A stretch of DNA of 64,000 bases from Haematobia irritans (taxonomy: Eukaryota; Arthropoda; Insecta; Diptera; Muscidae), in the NCBI RefSeq assembly GCF_050003625.1, contig NC_134397.1, positions 72,829,551 to 72,893,550 of the forward strand, in the 5' to 3' direction. Position 1 is the stretch's first letter, and every line of letters begins with the position of its first letter. Made by a program: the position numbers and the translations under genes. Shown here in pieces: positions 30,100-41,979 of this stretch. Below the pieces are notes generated by a model, which ran no database searches, was not told where the DNA came from, and was given only the letters and a program-made list of their open reading frames with translations.

Positions 30100-30930
30100 T
30101 TGTCTCTTGATGACAATAACAGCTACGTAGCCCAGTGGATAGTGTGTTGGCTCACAAACTGTATGATACGCGGTTCGATACTCCGTTCAGCACTGAAAAA
30201 ACACTGAACCCAACAGGAAGAAAAATTTCGGTTAATTTTAGAAAATTTTGAATATTTTTAGAAAATTTTAACTAAACAGTATAACAAACGCTGGCATCAC
30301 GCCGATGTCATAAAAATAAGTTAATATTTTTCGACAAATTCAAGAAAATTTATTTGACATAATTAAGTCTTTTCACTTGTTAAAGAAAATTTTGTAGTTT
30401 GAAGGAAAAAATTGGAGTTCAAAATTGCAAGAATGTCTTTAGTGACATACGAAGTTCATGATGAACGGATTTGTAGTAAAATTTACAAATTTAAAGAAAT
30501 ATTGAACTATTTTGTGGAAGACATGAATTTAGTTAATCTTTATCCTTCATTTGTGTATATTTTTCTCCTCGGTTTTAGTTAATTTAACTAACGTGCACAA
30601 AAAATTATTAGAGTAGAGGAAACTTTCTCCAAACATAATAATTCCATGAACTAAACGAAAGTTAAATTGGCTTTAGTGAAATAGAGAGTTCACTTTTTTT
30701 TGAGTGAGTCGAAAGGTAAAATTTAAAAAAGAATTATAAAATCTAATAATTTTTTCTACATTGTTTGTATTACAGAAAAACGTGCTAAGAACTAAAAAAA
30801 ACTCGTGGAAGTGAGAATGATCTGAGGGAGAATTCAATTAGCCAGAAAAGATTTTTTTTAGTTAATCTTTATGAAATTGTTTTACATAAAGGTTTATCAC
30901 AAAAAGTATATACTTTTCTTCGAAATAAAC
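30100..30930 (+). mobile_element. SINE2 copy split by a CAC-1 element
   Basis: The head is at 30100-30190 (TAGCCCAGTGG A-box, GGTTCGATACT B-box, CTCCGTTCAG). The body resumes at 30709 (TCGAAAGGTAAAATT) and continues with TTCTACATTGTTTG and GCTAAGAACTAAAAAA. Removing 30191-30706 and one AG restores the arrangement of the unsplit copy at 12676-12950. Confidence 0.8.
30191..30706 (+). mobile_element. CAC-1 element, 516 bp, 2-bp target duplication
   Basis: Left end CACTGAAAAAACACTG, right end (reverse complement) CACTCAAAAAAAAGTG. AG flanks it at 30189-30190 and 30707-30708, and the SINE2 copy at 12676 shows the empty site. The same interior (AAACGCTGGCATCACGCCG, GAAAATTTTGTAGTTTGAAG, TTTAACTAACGTGCAC) is at 54408-55391. 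Non-coding. Terminal CAC and a 2-bp duplication recall CACTA/Mirage elements, but no transposase proves that. Confidence 0.8.
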
Positions 30931-31944
30931 TTCCTTCCATCTACTAATATCAAATTTAAAAGTTCACATCCTTCTACCCATGAACACCATATTAAAATCA
31001 CTTGTGACCGCTATAGTAAAAAGGATCTAAAATCAAATGGTAGGAATGGTAAATAATTTCAAGATATCCTGCTTTACTTTAAGAGTAATAATTCTCATAA
31101 TCTTCCATCATGATTAGTAGTATTCAACAATAAGCATATAAAGCACAAAGATCTGACCTGATCTCTGAAGTATAAAGGAATAAAGGAAGACGAAAAAGAC
31201 AGCTCATTGAGTTTAGTTCTAGGTTGTTTCCTTTTTGTGGTTGTCTTCCACTTTTCTCACAACAATCATCATAATATTCATTGTTACTACTACTCTCCTA
31301 ATCTTTGTTTCACCTTTGTCCCATTTTTATCTACTTCCAATGTATATACATAAATTTTTTGCAAGTAATGGTATGATCTTGAAGAGGTTGGGTGTTGGAA
31401 AGAAGATTCCTTTTTGTTGTTACCTTCCTCTTCCTCTTTGGGATGTGAGAGCAACAAAAATATTCAATACATAATAACAACTAACCAACCAAGCAACACC
31501 AGAGAATAACAAAAATGTAAACCTCCATTAGCTCAGCCTCAAAAGATGCCCGAAATGAAAACAATCCTTCGATGATTTCTATTAAATAATATCTTACGTT
31601 CTTACTCTCAGCGCTTTTAAGGTTGTTACAGTTCATTGCCTAGAAGCAAGACGACAATGGTATCCGGAGATGGCCAACAATATTTTCAATAAATCTAAAT
31701 ATCATAAATAGGGAGAGGTTTTAGATCTGACTCAGGACGAGTCTTGATAATTCTGATGGGGGGCTTAATAGCAATGAGAATACCTTGGTGTTTGACGAGA
31801 TATTGATCTTATCATTTCCGAGAGATATGATATTAAACTTACCTTGATTTTTTAAGAAGTTTCGGAATTGGAATAGACCTGAAAATGGAAAAAATATTAC
31901 ATGAGTTTATGCTCTGAGAGGAATGTGTTTTAGTGTCCTAGAAA
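30931..31944. other. low-repeat non-coding DNA
   Basis: No known repeat family, exon or RNA recognised. The open frame at 31235-31474 is hydrophobic with no matching family. Confidence 0.4.
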
Positions 31945-32435
31945 AATATTTGGTAGTTGTTCTAAAGGCACAACTTTAAAAATACTTCTAAAAATGTCCT
32001 CCCAAAATTGTTCTTTATTTTAACTATACTATATATTTTTTCCACTTCAATTTTTGTCAACACTCTTTTTCATACTTTAGTGGGTTATTATAACTCTTTT
32101 TGTTTCAGATAGGTTAAAAACAAAATTTTTTCCCACACAAATTCTAAATCCATTCTAGAAAAAATCGATAACTTTTGAAAATATTCGAGGTCAAACGTTT
32201 CAGACAAGGGGCAGAATGCATTAAAAATCATAAAAAAAATATAAAAATTATTTATTTGGCAAAATATCACAGAGTTCGGATCACATCTTAATAAGTGATG
32301 CAAATTCAGTGCAACGGCTGTTGAAATGGTGGACATCCGTTCTATGACATGGCTATGTTAAATTCTTCGCTTCTGTGCCAACTTCCAGACCCAAAAAGAA
32401 AATTTTTACTACTTTTTTGGTGACGCTTTCTTGGA
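31945..32435 (+). repeat. RA family repeat, copy 2
   Basis: Same order of blocks as 3700-4185: TTCTAAAGGCACAACTTTAA, ATCCATTCTAGAAAAA, GAGGTCAAACGTT, GGACATCCGT. It extends further right (CTATGACATGGCTATG), which links it to the reverse copy at 6605. Confidence 0.65.
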
Positions 32436-32439
32436 GGGA

Positions 32440-33740
32440 TAGAACGGGGACATACTAATTTTGTTGTTCCGTTTGTAAGCAAATATTGATCTCAAACCCC
32501 ATAAAATATATATATTTTGGGTAGTGCACCCTCACAAAAAATCGCTTCTGTAACATATACTCCCAAACATATTTTGCTTCAAGCATATACATTTTTGGGT
32601 ATTGCCCAAACATTTATATGTTTGATCTCTACCAATATATAATATGTTTGAAAGCATATTGGTCTAAACAATATATGTTTGGGTAGTCTAAGTTCCAAAC
32701 ATTTTGTATTTTTGCATCCAAATTCAATAATGTTGTCTTCCAAAAAACAATATGTTATTCTGTGACCATATAATATGTTTGGAAGCATTTTGCACCCAAA
32801 AATATTATATGCTTAAAAAAAATTCTCCCAAACAATATTGTGCTCAAAATTTTATTTATTTATTTATATATTTACAATCATAATGAATTATGACAATAAA
32901 CAGGTAATATAGGTGCTAACAACATAGGTTTTCGACCTGAATGCTCAAAATTTTGTTTCTGCCCAATTGTATATTCCCCGACATCTTTCTCACTTCCACG
33001 AGATTTTTTAGTTCTTAGCACCTTTTTCTGTAATACAAACATTGTAGAAGAAATTATTCAATTTTATGATTTTTTTTATTTTAATTTTACCTTTTGCCGG
33101 ACGGGGATTCGAACAGCGGACCACACAGTTTGTAAGGATCAAAGAAGTAGCTGATCAATTGCCCAAGGAAAAATAAAATGTTAATTTTGTAATAACAAGC
33201 AACAACCACCAACTTAATTCAATATCGCTCCCTGTTAAATAGCGCTCCAAGCTACTAAACACATATATGTTTATAGGCTATTTCTAAATTAATATATGTT
33301 TGCATCCAAGCATATTATATTTACAAACATTTTATGTCCCAAACATAATATGTTCTAACATATTAACATATATGTCCCAAACATGTTATGCTAGTTTATG
33401 AACGTTATATGCTTGCACTCAAAAATATTGTGTTTAAAAATTTGTGTTCCAAACATATAATGTTTATAGCCAAACATATGAAAAACAGTCTTTTTCATCC
33501 GTGTGGTGAAATTCGGAGTATGTCCGCCCATCCGTCCGTCTGTGGAAATCATGCTAACATGCGAACGAAACAAGCTATTTGATTGAAACTTGGTATAAGT
33601 AGCTGTTATTAATGTAGGTCAGATATTATTGAAAACCGGTCATATTGGACCACTGGATCATATAAACCGACCCCAGATTTGTCTTGCAAATTTCATCTGA
33701 TCAGGTTGAAGAATATTGGTGCGCGATGTTAGTATGTGTC
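32440..33740 (-). mobile_element. HINE subfamily A fragment split by an R3 element
   Basis: Left part 32440-32526 (TTGTTCCGTTTGTAA, ACCCCATAAAATATATATA); right part 33504-33740 (GGTGAAATTCGGAG, CCGTCCGTCTGTGGAAATCA, GTTATTAATGTAGGTC). The (TA)n part and the (GTCY)n part that normally sit about 40 bp apart are separated by the insert at 32527-33503. Confidence 0.75.
32527..33503 (-). mobile_element. R3 element (CAC group, 977 bp) carrying a tRNA-like segment
   Basis: Reverse copy of the elements at 46201 and 58895. Ends CACCCTCACAAAAAATCGC and (reverse complement) CACGGATGAAAAAGACTG; TG flanks it on both sides. Both arms are full of ATGTTTGG/CCAAACAT words. In the middle is a SINE2-like tRNA segment with B-box (reverse) GGGATTCGAAC near 33105 and the body GTTCTTAGCACCTTTTTCTG. 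Confidence 0.8.
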
Positions 33741-34000
33741 CCTTAACCCATTACCGCCCTCTGTCCCCATATGAGGACAAGTCAAACTACTATGAGCTAC
33801 CCGTTATTTTTGTAATTCTAAACACACGTATGAAAGCTTTATACTGCATCTGATCTATAAACAAAGACATTTGGTCGCATTTGAAAAAATGTTTGTACCA
33901 AATGATCTAAAATCTATAATTCTTCGCATATAATATCTCGACTGTACGAATATGTAGATAAAACTGTTTATTGTTTAAAAATTGTTTAAAATTGTACTAC
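33741..34000. other. unassigned spacer, possible transposon end
   Basis: Contains TTAACCCATTACCGCCC followed by a near-palindrome, GTCCCCATATGAGGAC. This looks like a piggyBac-type end, but no partner end was found. Confidence 0.25.
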
Positions 34001-34226
34001 ACTCAAAAAAAGTTTATTTAGATTCAAAGATTTGGCCTTACCTTTAAGATTTTGGTATTGATTCCGAGCCAAAGATGCAGCTTCCTTAAAATAAAGACAT
34101 TTTTTAGCAACCTATCTGGCTTTAAATCTAGGATCAATAAAACTAAAAATAAATGTTTTCTTAATTACAAAACAAACAAAAAATTTAAACCAAAGATGCT
34201 ATATCCTCAAAATAAATCATAGCCTA

Positions 34227-34497
34227 GGTTAGGTTAGGTGGCAGCCCGATGTATCAGGCTCATTTAGACTATTCAGTCCATTGTGATACCACATTGGTGA
34301 ACTTCTCTCATATCACTGAGTGCTGTCCGATTCCATGTTAAGCTCAATGACAAGAGACCTTCTTTTTATGAAACCACTTAGAGAAGCTTTGAAACCCCAG
34401 AAATGTCACCTGCATTACTGAGGTGGGATAATCCACCGCTGAAAAACTTTTTGGTGTTCGGTCGAAGCAGGAATCGAACCCACGATGTCACCGTGGC
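34227..34497 (-). mobile_element. SINE1 with 10-bp duplication, internally deleted
   Basis: Flanked by TCATAGCCTA at 34217-34226 and 34498-34507. Relative to the copy at 29452 it lacks about 30 bp (AGCCGAGTCC..) in the body and about 40 bp of the tRNA-like head, so the internal promoter is broken. Confidence 0.9.
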
Positions 34498-34629
34498 TCA
34501 TAGCCTATATTTGAAGCATTTTATCTTAAATCGAATGATTCTCTATATCAGTTAATTTAAGGACGATTTCTTTAAATCAAAAATGTGTTTCTTTACTTTA
34601 AGAAAAATTTGCCTTAGTTCAAAAACATG

Positions 34630-35476
34630 CGACTGATGGCTCCAAAATGGACGGGCAAGTGGGTTTCGGAGTATATTATAAAGATCTGGAACTTTGAATA
34701 GCGAAAAGATTACCTAATCACTGTAGTGTGTATCAGTCCGAAATATTAGCAAAAAGATAGGTAGCGAATTGGCTGAGAAGTAATGTTCCAAAAAATGTTG
34801 GCATTAATATATACTCAGACAATCAACTTGCAATAAAATCCTTGGACTCTGTGTTCCTTAACTCGAAAACGGCCATCGACTGCCGCAAATCCCTCAACGA
34901 GATGGCTGAGCAGTACAATATTCACCTAATATGGGTGTCTGGCCATAAGAACATACCGGGGAACTGCGAAGCGGTTGAGTTAGCAAGGCTAGAAACTACC
35001 TTACATATTCCAGGGGAACTAGAATCTGTTGGTATGCCTCTGGCTACCTGCAAGCTCTTAATGCGTGAGAAGGCTGTTATGATGGCAAATGTTCGGTGGG
35101 AGAATTGCAAGGGGTTTAACGACAAACAAATATGGCCCCATTTAAACTTAAACCGCACACTAGATATGCTAGTGTTCTCAAGACGTCAGATACCACACCT
35201 GATATCTGCTATAACGGGTCGCTGCCTGGTATGCGATTTTGCAAAAACTATTAGCGCGAAGTATAATGACTATTGTATGTTATGAGCCGTCATGATGCGG
35301 AGGAAAAGAAATCAATTAAACACCTCTTGTGTGAGTGTCCTGCATTTTGTGTAAGGCGTAGGCAAATTTTAGGGGCATATAGCTTTAGATTACTGGCGGA
35401 CCTGAAAAACGTTAACTTATTTAAGCAGTCTGTTATGTTTTTGGAACAATCTGGTTGGTTCAACAGAAGAAAATAA
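34630..35476 (+). pseudogene. LINE ORF2 fragment: RNase H and C-terminus
   Basis: Encodes RNase H text matching residues 828-1106 of the LINE ORF2 at 21137 (SLNEMAEQYNIHLIWV, ITGRCLVCDFAKT, KHLLCECPAFCV). There are in-frame stops near 34695 and 34759, a 3-base loss near 35120, and a 5-base insertion (TTATG) near 35280 that shifts the frame; the rest continues to a stop at 35476. Acidic residues of the first RNase H motif remain, but the protein is dead. Its divergence from the near-complete copy suggests an older insertion. Confidence 0.9.
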
Positions 35477-35612
35477 TCGAGAAGGTTCAGCGGTTAAAAC
35501 TAGAAGTGCCCATATATAATAGGTACTTTTAGTAAATGTGGTATCACAATGAACTGAATAGTCTAAGTGAGCCTGAAACTTAATCGGGCTGCCACTTTAA
35601 GCTAACCTAACG
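34630..35612 (+). mobile_element. LINE 3' fragment, same family as 21001-25738
   Basis: Begins within the RNase H domain (ACTGATGGCTCCAAAATGG) and runs to a TAACC tail (GGGCTGCC..CTAACCTAAC). 5' truncation typical of a LINE. It includes the shared SINE/LINE tail at about 35538-35611. Confidence 0.9.
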
Positions 35613-35672
35613 GAGGGACGCAAATTTGAAAATGTTTGTCCTAAATTTAATGAAAACAATTTTTGAAGCAAA

Positions 35673-36783
35673 CACGCACAGACAAGCCATGTTTAGACAT
35701 GGTTGCGCCATTCGTTTAATGCTTATCTAGAGCATGTAATTGCCGCGAAAACCATGTATTTTGTCTTTGTAAAAATAGTTTTCGAGCGGAGAAAAATGTA
35801 TGGTGGCAATATGCATTTGAATGGTTCTCAAATACCGCAAACATGTTCTATCATTTAAATGATAGAATTTGAGACCATTAAATGGTCGGAAAAATCATGT
35901 ACCTGACCATTCAATTGTTTTACTTTTTTACAGGGAAAAAGTGTTTTTGTAGGTCAAGTATGTTATAGACATGTCCAGAACCATTACATGGCCATAAAGA
36001 CAATTTACATTTTTTTCGTGACCATTTAATTTTTTAACTTTTTTGCAGTGAAAAGAATTTTATAAAAACATTGAGCAGGTACACACGATTTTCATTTTGT
36101 GCGTCAGTCCTGTGTTGATTGTTTCTTGGAATGGACGGAGAATACGGATTTACTGTGTTTTGTGTTAATTTATTTATTCAGAAGTGGCACGTGGTTTTAT
36201 GTGAACACAAAAAAGGAAAGTGTAATTGAAAAATGTACCTGTTTTTTGTTCTGCATTTTGCTATATGGATCATTTATTTTTATTTGCAGTTACATGATGT
36301 CTGTACATTTGATGGACACCAATTAAATATGGAATGATTACTTATTGTTGAAATTGAAATAACATAGAGTGTGTAAAAATATATGATGTTTGCTTGAACG
36401 GCAATATAAATACAAATAAACAATGAATTAGTTTATAAATAAATAAAAACAAATAAATAAAGTTAATTTTGTGTTTTCTTTTCTCAACTGGCGTCCTTTT
36501 TTCGACGATGAAAAAAGTTTTTTTCATAAAGATCAAAACATTTTAGGTTGTGACCATGTTCTTTTAACTAGGAGAAAAGCATTTTTAATCTTTTCATTCA
36601 AACAAAATTCTTTTTATCAACATAATAACATTTTAGATGAGGACAATTATATTTTTCTTAGAACCATGTTCACTGAGCCAACATGGTTGCAGGTTAAAAT
36701 GTTACATCGCCACAAAAATAGCTCCTATCATATTATTTTGCTCTTCGAATATGATTGTGACAATCATGTTTCTTCTCTGCGTG
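35673..36783 (+). mobile_element. CAC-4 element, 1.1 kb, 2-bp target duplication AA
   Basis: Left end CACGCACAGACAAGCCATG, right end (reverse complement) CACGCAGAGAAGAAACATG. AA at 35671-35672 and 36784-36785. The paralogous CAC-2 copy near 61610 reads GAAACAAAGATTATAAAC without the insert: an empty site. Inside are ACCATTxAAT words and an imperfect palindrome. A partial copy of the right end is at 63472-63580. Open frames at 36099-36326 and 36471-36809 have no family match. Confidence 0.8.
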
Positions 36784-36850
36784 AAGATTATAAAATTTAT
36801 TTTAATTAAAAATTCATTATTTTAAGAAATTTATCCTTAATATTTTGTAA

Positions 36851-37224
36851 ATTGCGCATCCTAAAATTTAGTTTGCGTAATCTTTACTATCATTAAAATA
36901 TTTTTTTTTTCAGTGCACTTTTGGAGAATTTCATACTTAATCTGCCCAATGTCCTCACATGGGGACAGCCTTTTTTCTAAAAATTTCAGTTTTTTATTTA
37001 AATATTTTTATTGTAACTGTGGCCATCGCTTTTCCGTCCGTTTGGAGAATCTCAAAAAAAAAAGAAAGTTCTTAAGTATATATCGGCTTAAACCTTTAGC
37101 TCGTGGCATTGTCTAGCTATATTCAATCACATGCATGCACTTTTGAGGACATTTCTGCCTCCAGTGGCCATTAGAATTGTTTTTAAGTGCATAGTATGCC
37201 ATCTGTACACACATACTATGTGTG
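36851..37224. other. unassigned non-coding DNA
   Basis: Holds TGTCCTCACATGGGGACA, similar to the near-palindrome at 33770, and a repeated CATACTATG word near 37195-37220. Not assigned. Confidence 0.35.
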
Positions 37225-37500
37225 TATAGATGGCAATCACGAAATTAATTGATCCAATTAATTTTTTAATTTAAATGTCTTCAATCACAGAAATGATAGT
37301 ATCAATTAAAAAATTAATTGACAGTCAATTAAAAAATTAATTGATCCAATTAAAAAATTAATTGATACTATTAATTTGTGTGATTGATTTTTATTTCAAT
37401 TAAAAAATTTGTTGATTCAATTAAATTTTTATTTGAATATTTTTTAAAACTCAATTAAGATTTTAATTGGAAAAATTTTCGTGAAATTTTTTTCTGTGTA
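37225..37500. repeat. L-family AATTAATT repeat
   Basis: AATTAATTG and CAATTAAAAAATTAATTG in alternating orientation, with 'atgatagtatcaatt'. Ends TTTTTTTCTGTG, again like the CAC group. Confidence 0.55.
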
Positions 37501-37828
37501 CCACATATTTTTCAATATCGCTCTGTCAAACGAGATTGTATTTTTTCCATCTTTTTCTCCTGGTAGTCGTTTTCGGATGTGTCTTTTCAAGGCAATGAAT
37601 CTGATCTCGAAGCAATATTAGTTTTTTTTTTTCATTATTCCGAAACTAACAGACTTTTCCGCTTCCACACGCAGCAAAAATAAAAGTTAAATGGTTAAAA
37701 TTGTTACCATATCCATTTAAGAGAGTACGATTTTAAATTCCTTCTGGCGGTAAAACCAAGTAATTATTGTACCACCCTCGTATATAACCCATGGGAAACT
37801 ATAATATATATTTCTAAAGTGTCACGAT
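37501..37828. other. short unassigned stretch
   Basis: No repeat or gene recognised. The last eight bases, GTCACGAT, are the left target duplication of the next element. Confidence 0.4.
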
Positions 37829-40048
37829 CACGGTTGCCACAGTTGTAGAATTCTACCAAAAATGGTAGATTTTTTACTGTTTCGTAGATTGGTAGAATTG
37901 TACATGTTTTTGTATATTTTGCAAAATATTCCTCTCCAACGAAGAAGTACTTCACAAATTTTCTATAGAAATAAAATGTTGACCAAATATTCGATAGAGA
38001 TAACAAATTTTCTATTGAGATAAAATTTTGATAATATTTTCTATAGAAATACAATTTTGATAAAATTTTGACAAAACTTTCTATGGAAATAAAATGTTGA
38101 TAAAATTTTTTATAGAAATAAAATTTTGATAAAATATTCTATAAAATAAAATTTTGGCAAAATTTTCTATAGAAATAAAATTTTGACAAAATTTTCTATT
38201 GAAATACAATTTTGATAAAATTATCTATTGAAATACAATTTTGAGAAAATTTTCTACAGAAATAAAATTTTGATAAAATTATCTATAGAGATAAAATTTT
38301 GACAAAAATATCTAGAGATAAAATTTTGATCAAATCTTCTACAGAAATAAAATTTTGATAACATTTTCTATAGAAATGAAATTTTGAGAAAATTTTCAAT
38401 AGAAATAAAATTTTAATAAAATTTTCTATAGAAATGAAATTTTGAGAAAATTTTCTATAGAAATAAAATGTTGATAAAATTTTCTATAGAAATAAAATTT
38501 TGACAAAATTTTCTGTAGAAATAAAATTTTGATAAAATTGTCTATAAAAATAAAATTTTGGCAAAATTTTCAATAGAAATAAAATTTTGATAAAATTTTC
38601 TATAGAAATAAAATTTTGATAAAATATTCTATTGAAATACAATTTTGATAAAATTATCTATAGAGATAAAATTTTCACAAAATTATCTATAGCGATAAAA
38701 TTTTGATCAAATCTTCTATAGAGATAAAATTTTGATAATATTTTCTATAGAAATTCAATTTTGATAAAATTTTCTATATAAGTAAAATTTTGACAAAACT
38801 TTCTATAGAAATAAAATTTTGATAAAATTTTCTATAGAAATACAATTTTGATAAAAATTTCTATAGAAATAAAATTTTGACAAAATTTTCTACAGAAATG
38901 AAGTTTTGACAAAATTTTCTACAGAAATAAAATTTTGATAAAATTTTTTACAGAAATACAATTTTGATAAAATTATCTATAGAGATAAAATTTTGACAAA
39001 ATTATCTATAGAGATAAAATTTTGATCAAATCTTCTATAGAGAAAAAATTTTGATAAAATCTTCTATAGAAATAAAATTTTGATAAAATTTTCTATAGAA
39101 ATAAAATTTTGGCAACATTTTCAATAGAAATAAAATTTTCTATAGAAATACAATTTTGATAAAATTTTCTATAGAAATAAAATTTTGACAAAATTTTCTA
39201 CAGAAATAAAGTTTTGACAAAATTTTCTACAGAAATAAAATTTTGATACATTTTTTTACAGAAATACAATTTTGATAAAATTATCTATAGAGATAAAATT
39301 TTGACAAAATTATCTACAGAGATAAAATTTTGATCAAATCTTCTATAGAGAAAAAATTTTGATAAAATCTTCTATAGAAATAAAATTTTGATAAAATCCT
39401 CTAGAAATAAAATTTTGATAAAATTTTCTATAGAAATAAAATTTTGGCAACATTTCAATAGAAATAAAATGTAGATAAAATTTTCTATTGAAATAAAATT
39501 TTGATAAAATTATCTATAGAAATCAAATTTTGACAAAATTATCTATAGAGATAAAAATTTGATAAAATTATCTATAGAGATAAAATGTTGACAAAATTTT
39601 GATAAAATCTTCTATAGAAATAAAATTTTGATAATATTTTCTATAGAATTAAAATTTTGATAAAATTTTCTATACGAATAAAATTTTGACAAAATTTTCT
39701 ATGCGAATAAAATTTTGACAAAATTTTCTATGCGAATACAATTTTTACAAAAATTTCTATAGAAATAAAATTTTGACAAAATTTTCTATAGAAATAAAAT
39801 TTTGACAAAATTTTCTCTAGAAATAAAATGTTGTCAAAATTTTCTATAGAAATAAAATTTTGACAAATTTTTCTATAGAAATAAAATTTTGACAAAATGT
39901 TCTCTAGAAATAAAACTTTGTCAAAATTTTCTATAGAAATAAAATTTTGCAAAATAATTTTTTTTTGCAAAATAAATTTTGCAAATTTTTTTTAGAAAAA
40001 ACTTCTCCAAATTGTGGTAGATTATTTTTGGCTCGAGTGGCAATCGTG
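37829..40048 (+). mobile_element. R29 element, complete: TIRs plus a 2-kb 29-bp array
   Basis: Left end CACGGTTGCCAC, right end GTGGCAATCGTG: a 12-bp inverted repeat with one mismatch. Flanks GTCACGAT (37821-37828) and GTCACAAT (40049-40056) agree at 7 of 8 bases. Left subterminal TAGAATTCTACC and right GGTAGATTATTTTTGGCTCG are conserved in other copies. Between them, about 37955-39960 is an array of the 29-bp unit, each with the palindrome TTTCTATAGAAA. Small open frames in the array (repeated FYFYRKF) come from the unit and are not genes. Confidence 0.85.
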
Positions 40049-40056
40049 GTCACAAT

Positions 40057-41319
40057 AAGTAGGAAAAGGAAATAGATTTGCTAACAAACCTTGAACCATT
40101 CTCATTTGGTATTGCTTAAAGGCCCTCGCCACACTGCATCGTTTGGCCACCCCTGATATGGGAGTTTACATTATGTTTTCGCTTTTTGGATTGCAACACT
40201 CTGTCTACTTGTCCTTTTGCGGGACGATAACGAAGACGACCACGACTAACTTGCCTAAGGTAATTCCTGGAATTTCAAACAAAAAGCCGCCATCCTCTAG
40301 AGCAGAACAAAATTGAAAAAGATAAATGCTCTTCAAAAACAAAAACAATACGGTTGAGAATGAATGAATGTTGTGTACAAGAAGACTGAGATTGACGGTG
40401 AGATTCCTGTTGAATCTCAATGTCTTCCGCTGGAAGAAGATTCTTTTGTTTTCGCAAAACTAAAAAGTGGGAGAGAGTCGGAGAGAGATATAGAGAGAAC
40501 GAATCATTAAGGAATTCAAAAGAAAAACACATGAGAGCCACTAACAAAGGAGCAAACATTGAAATGTGGAAAATAGTTAATCTGTTGAATAAATGGCAAC
40601 GGGTATAGCTGAGAGGCAAGCGCCGGGACATGCTTTGTGGTGGTATGCTGCTAATATTGTTGTCTTTTTTTCATATTTTTACTTGGCGATGCCTGTTTGT
40701 CCCAAATTTAGAAAACTGGTATTGATCGTTGGTACCAAGAGGATTTATTCTTAGCAGTATCCAGTGATAGCGTTTGTTACCTTTTTGTCCATAGTTTTTT
40801 GCTTAGTGGCACGGCACAGGTAGTCAGACTTGAGTATCATTTGAAATGATCCAAATTCAAATTCCTTTCAGAGTTTTTGTTATTATGATCTTTTCTTAAA
40901 TAAATATTCTTTGCCGTTTTGTTTTTATCGGTAGGGAGTTTCCCTTTACCTTAGGGGGTAGGATGACATTTTTCCCTTCATCTATTGATCTATCTATTGC
41001 GAGATTGTATAATAAAATGAATGGAATAGATGGTATATTTAGGGATAATATGCATGGACAAAAAAGACTGTTTTTCATATGTTTCGGTGTAAAAATTATA
41101 CAACCCAGTGAGAGAATCAAATGAGAGCAAATGGTGAATAAATAGGCTTGCATTAATTTTGGTATGCGGCTGGCACATGAACGAGGCACCCCAAAAATTT
41201 TAAATGTTTAAATCTAAACATTATTTACACATTTAGTTGTGCATTCTTCTTGTGGCATCCAAATAAATCGAGCAAAAATAATAAAATAGCGAAGAGCATT
41301 AACAAGATGTTCGAGTACA
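40057..41319. other. low-repeat non-coding DNA
   Basis: Little repeat content; GAGAGAG-type text near 40470-40500. No exon or RNA found; open frames on the minus strand (40275-40631, 40896-41189) lack motifs. Confidence 0.4.
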
Positions 41320-41327
41320 ATTATGAA

Positions 41328-41939
41328 TACGGTTGTCACAGTTGGTAGAATTCTACCAAAAATGGCAGATTTTTACTGTTTGGTAGATTTTGCAAAATAT
41401 TCCTCTCCAACTAAGAGGTACTTCATACATTTTCTACAGAAATAAAATTTTGACAAAATTTTTCACAGAAATAAAATTTTGACAAACTTTTCTATAAAAA
41501 AAAATTGACAAAATTTTCTATAGAAATAAAATATTGACAAAATTTTTTATAAAAATAAAATTTTGACAAAATTTTCTATAGAAATAAAATTTTGACAAAA
41601 TTTTCTATAGAAATAATATTTTGACAAAAAAAAAAATGCTACAGAAATAAAAATTTGACAAAATTTTCTATAAAAATAAAATTTTGACAAGATTTTCTAA
41701 AGAAATAAAATTTTGACACAATTTTCTATAGGCATAAAATTTTGACACAACTTTCTCTAGAAATAACATTTTCAATAGAAATAAAAATTTGACAATATTT
41801 TCTATAAATTAAAATTTCGACAAGATTTTCTATAAAAATAAAATTTTTGACAAAATTTTTTATAAAAATAAAATTTTGACAAAATTTTCTATAGAAACAA
41901 AATTTTGATAGATTATTTTTGGCTCGAGTGGCAACCGTG
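41328..41939 (+). mobile_element. R29 element, second complete copy
   Basis: Left end TACGGTTGTCAC, right end GTGGCAACCGTG; flanks ATTATGAA and ACTATGAT agree at 6 of 8 bases. The 29-bp array is at about 41430-41900. Confidence 0.75.
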
Positions 41940-41979
41940 ACTATGATCCGATATGGACCAGTTTTTGTGTGATTGGGGG

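Larger units (their letters stand above)
34001..36850 (+). mobile_element. CAC-2 element broken by SINE1, LINE and CAC-4 insertions
   Basis: Starts CACTCAAAAAAAGTTTATTT; pieces at 34001-34216, 34508-34629, 35613-35672 and 36784-36850 read as one element once the insertions are removed. Words GATTCCGAGCCAAAGATG and GTCCTAAATTTAATGAAA also occur near 28015 and 61590. The right end is not certain. Confidence 0.65.

Noticed and set aside
36099..36809. Two frames inside CAC-4 as a transposase
   Set aside because: No acidic triad, zinc finger or similarity to any family; the frames overlap in a low-complexity region.
33741..37140. piggyBac-like element between TTAACCC (33747) and the CCTCACATGGGGAC text (36953)
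   Set aside because: The shared words are self-complementary, so similarity is expected in either orientation; no TTAA at the right side and no transposase.
37955..39960. CRISPR-like array: short units at regular spacing
   Set aside because: The 29-bp units follow each other directly with no unique spacers, sit between transposon ends, and the DNA is eukaryotic.
39728..39970. Open frames with repeated FYFYRKF/FISIENF peptides
   Set aside because: They are translations of the 29-bp unit and occur in every array (47126-47365, 48566-48778).
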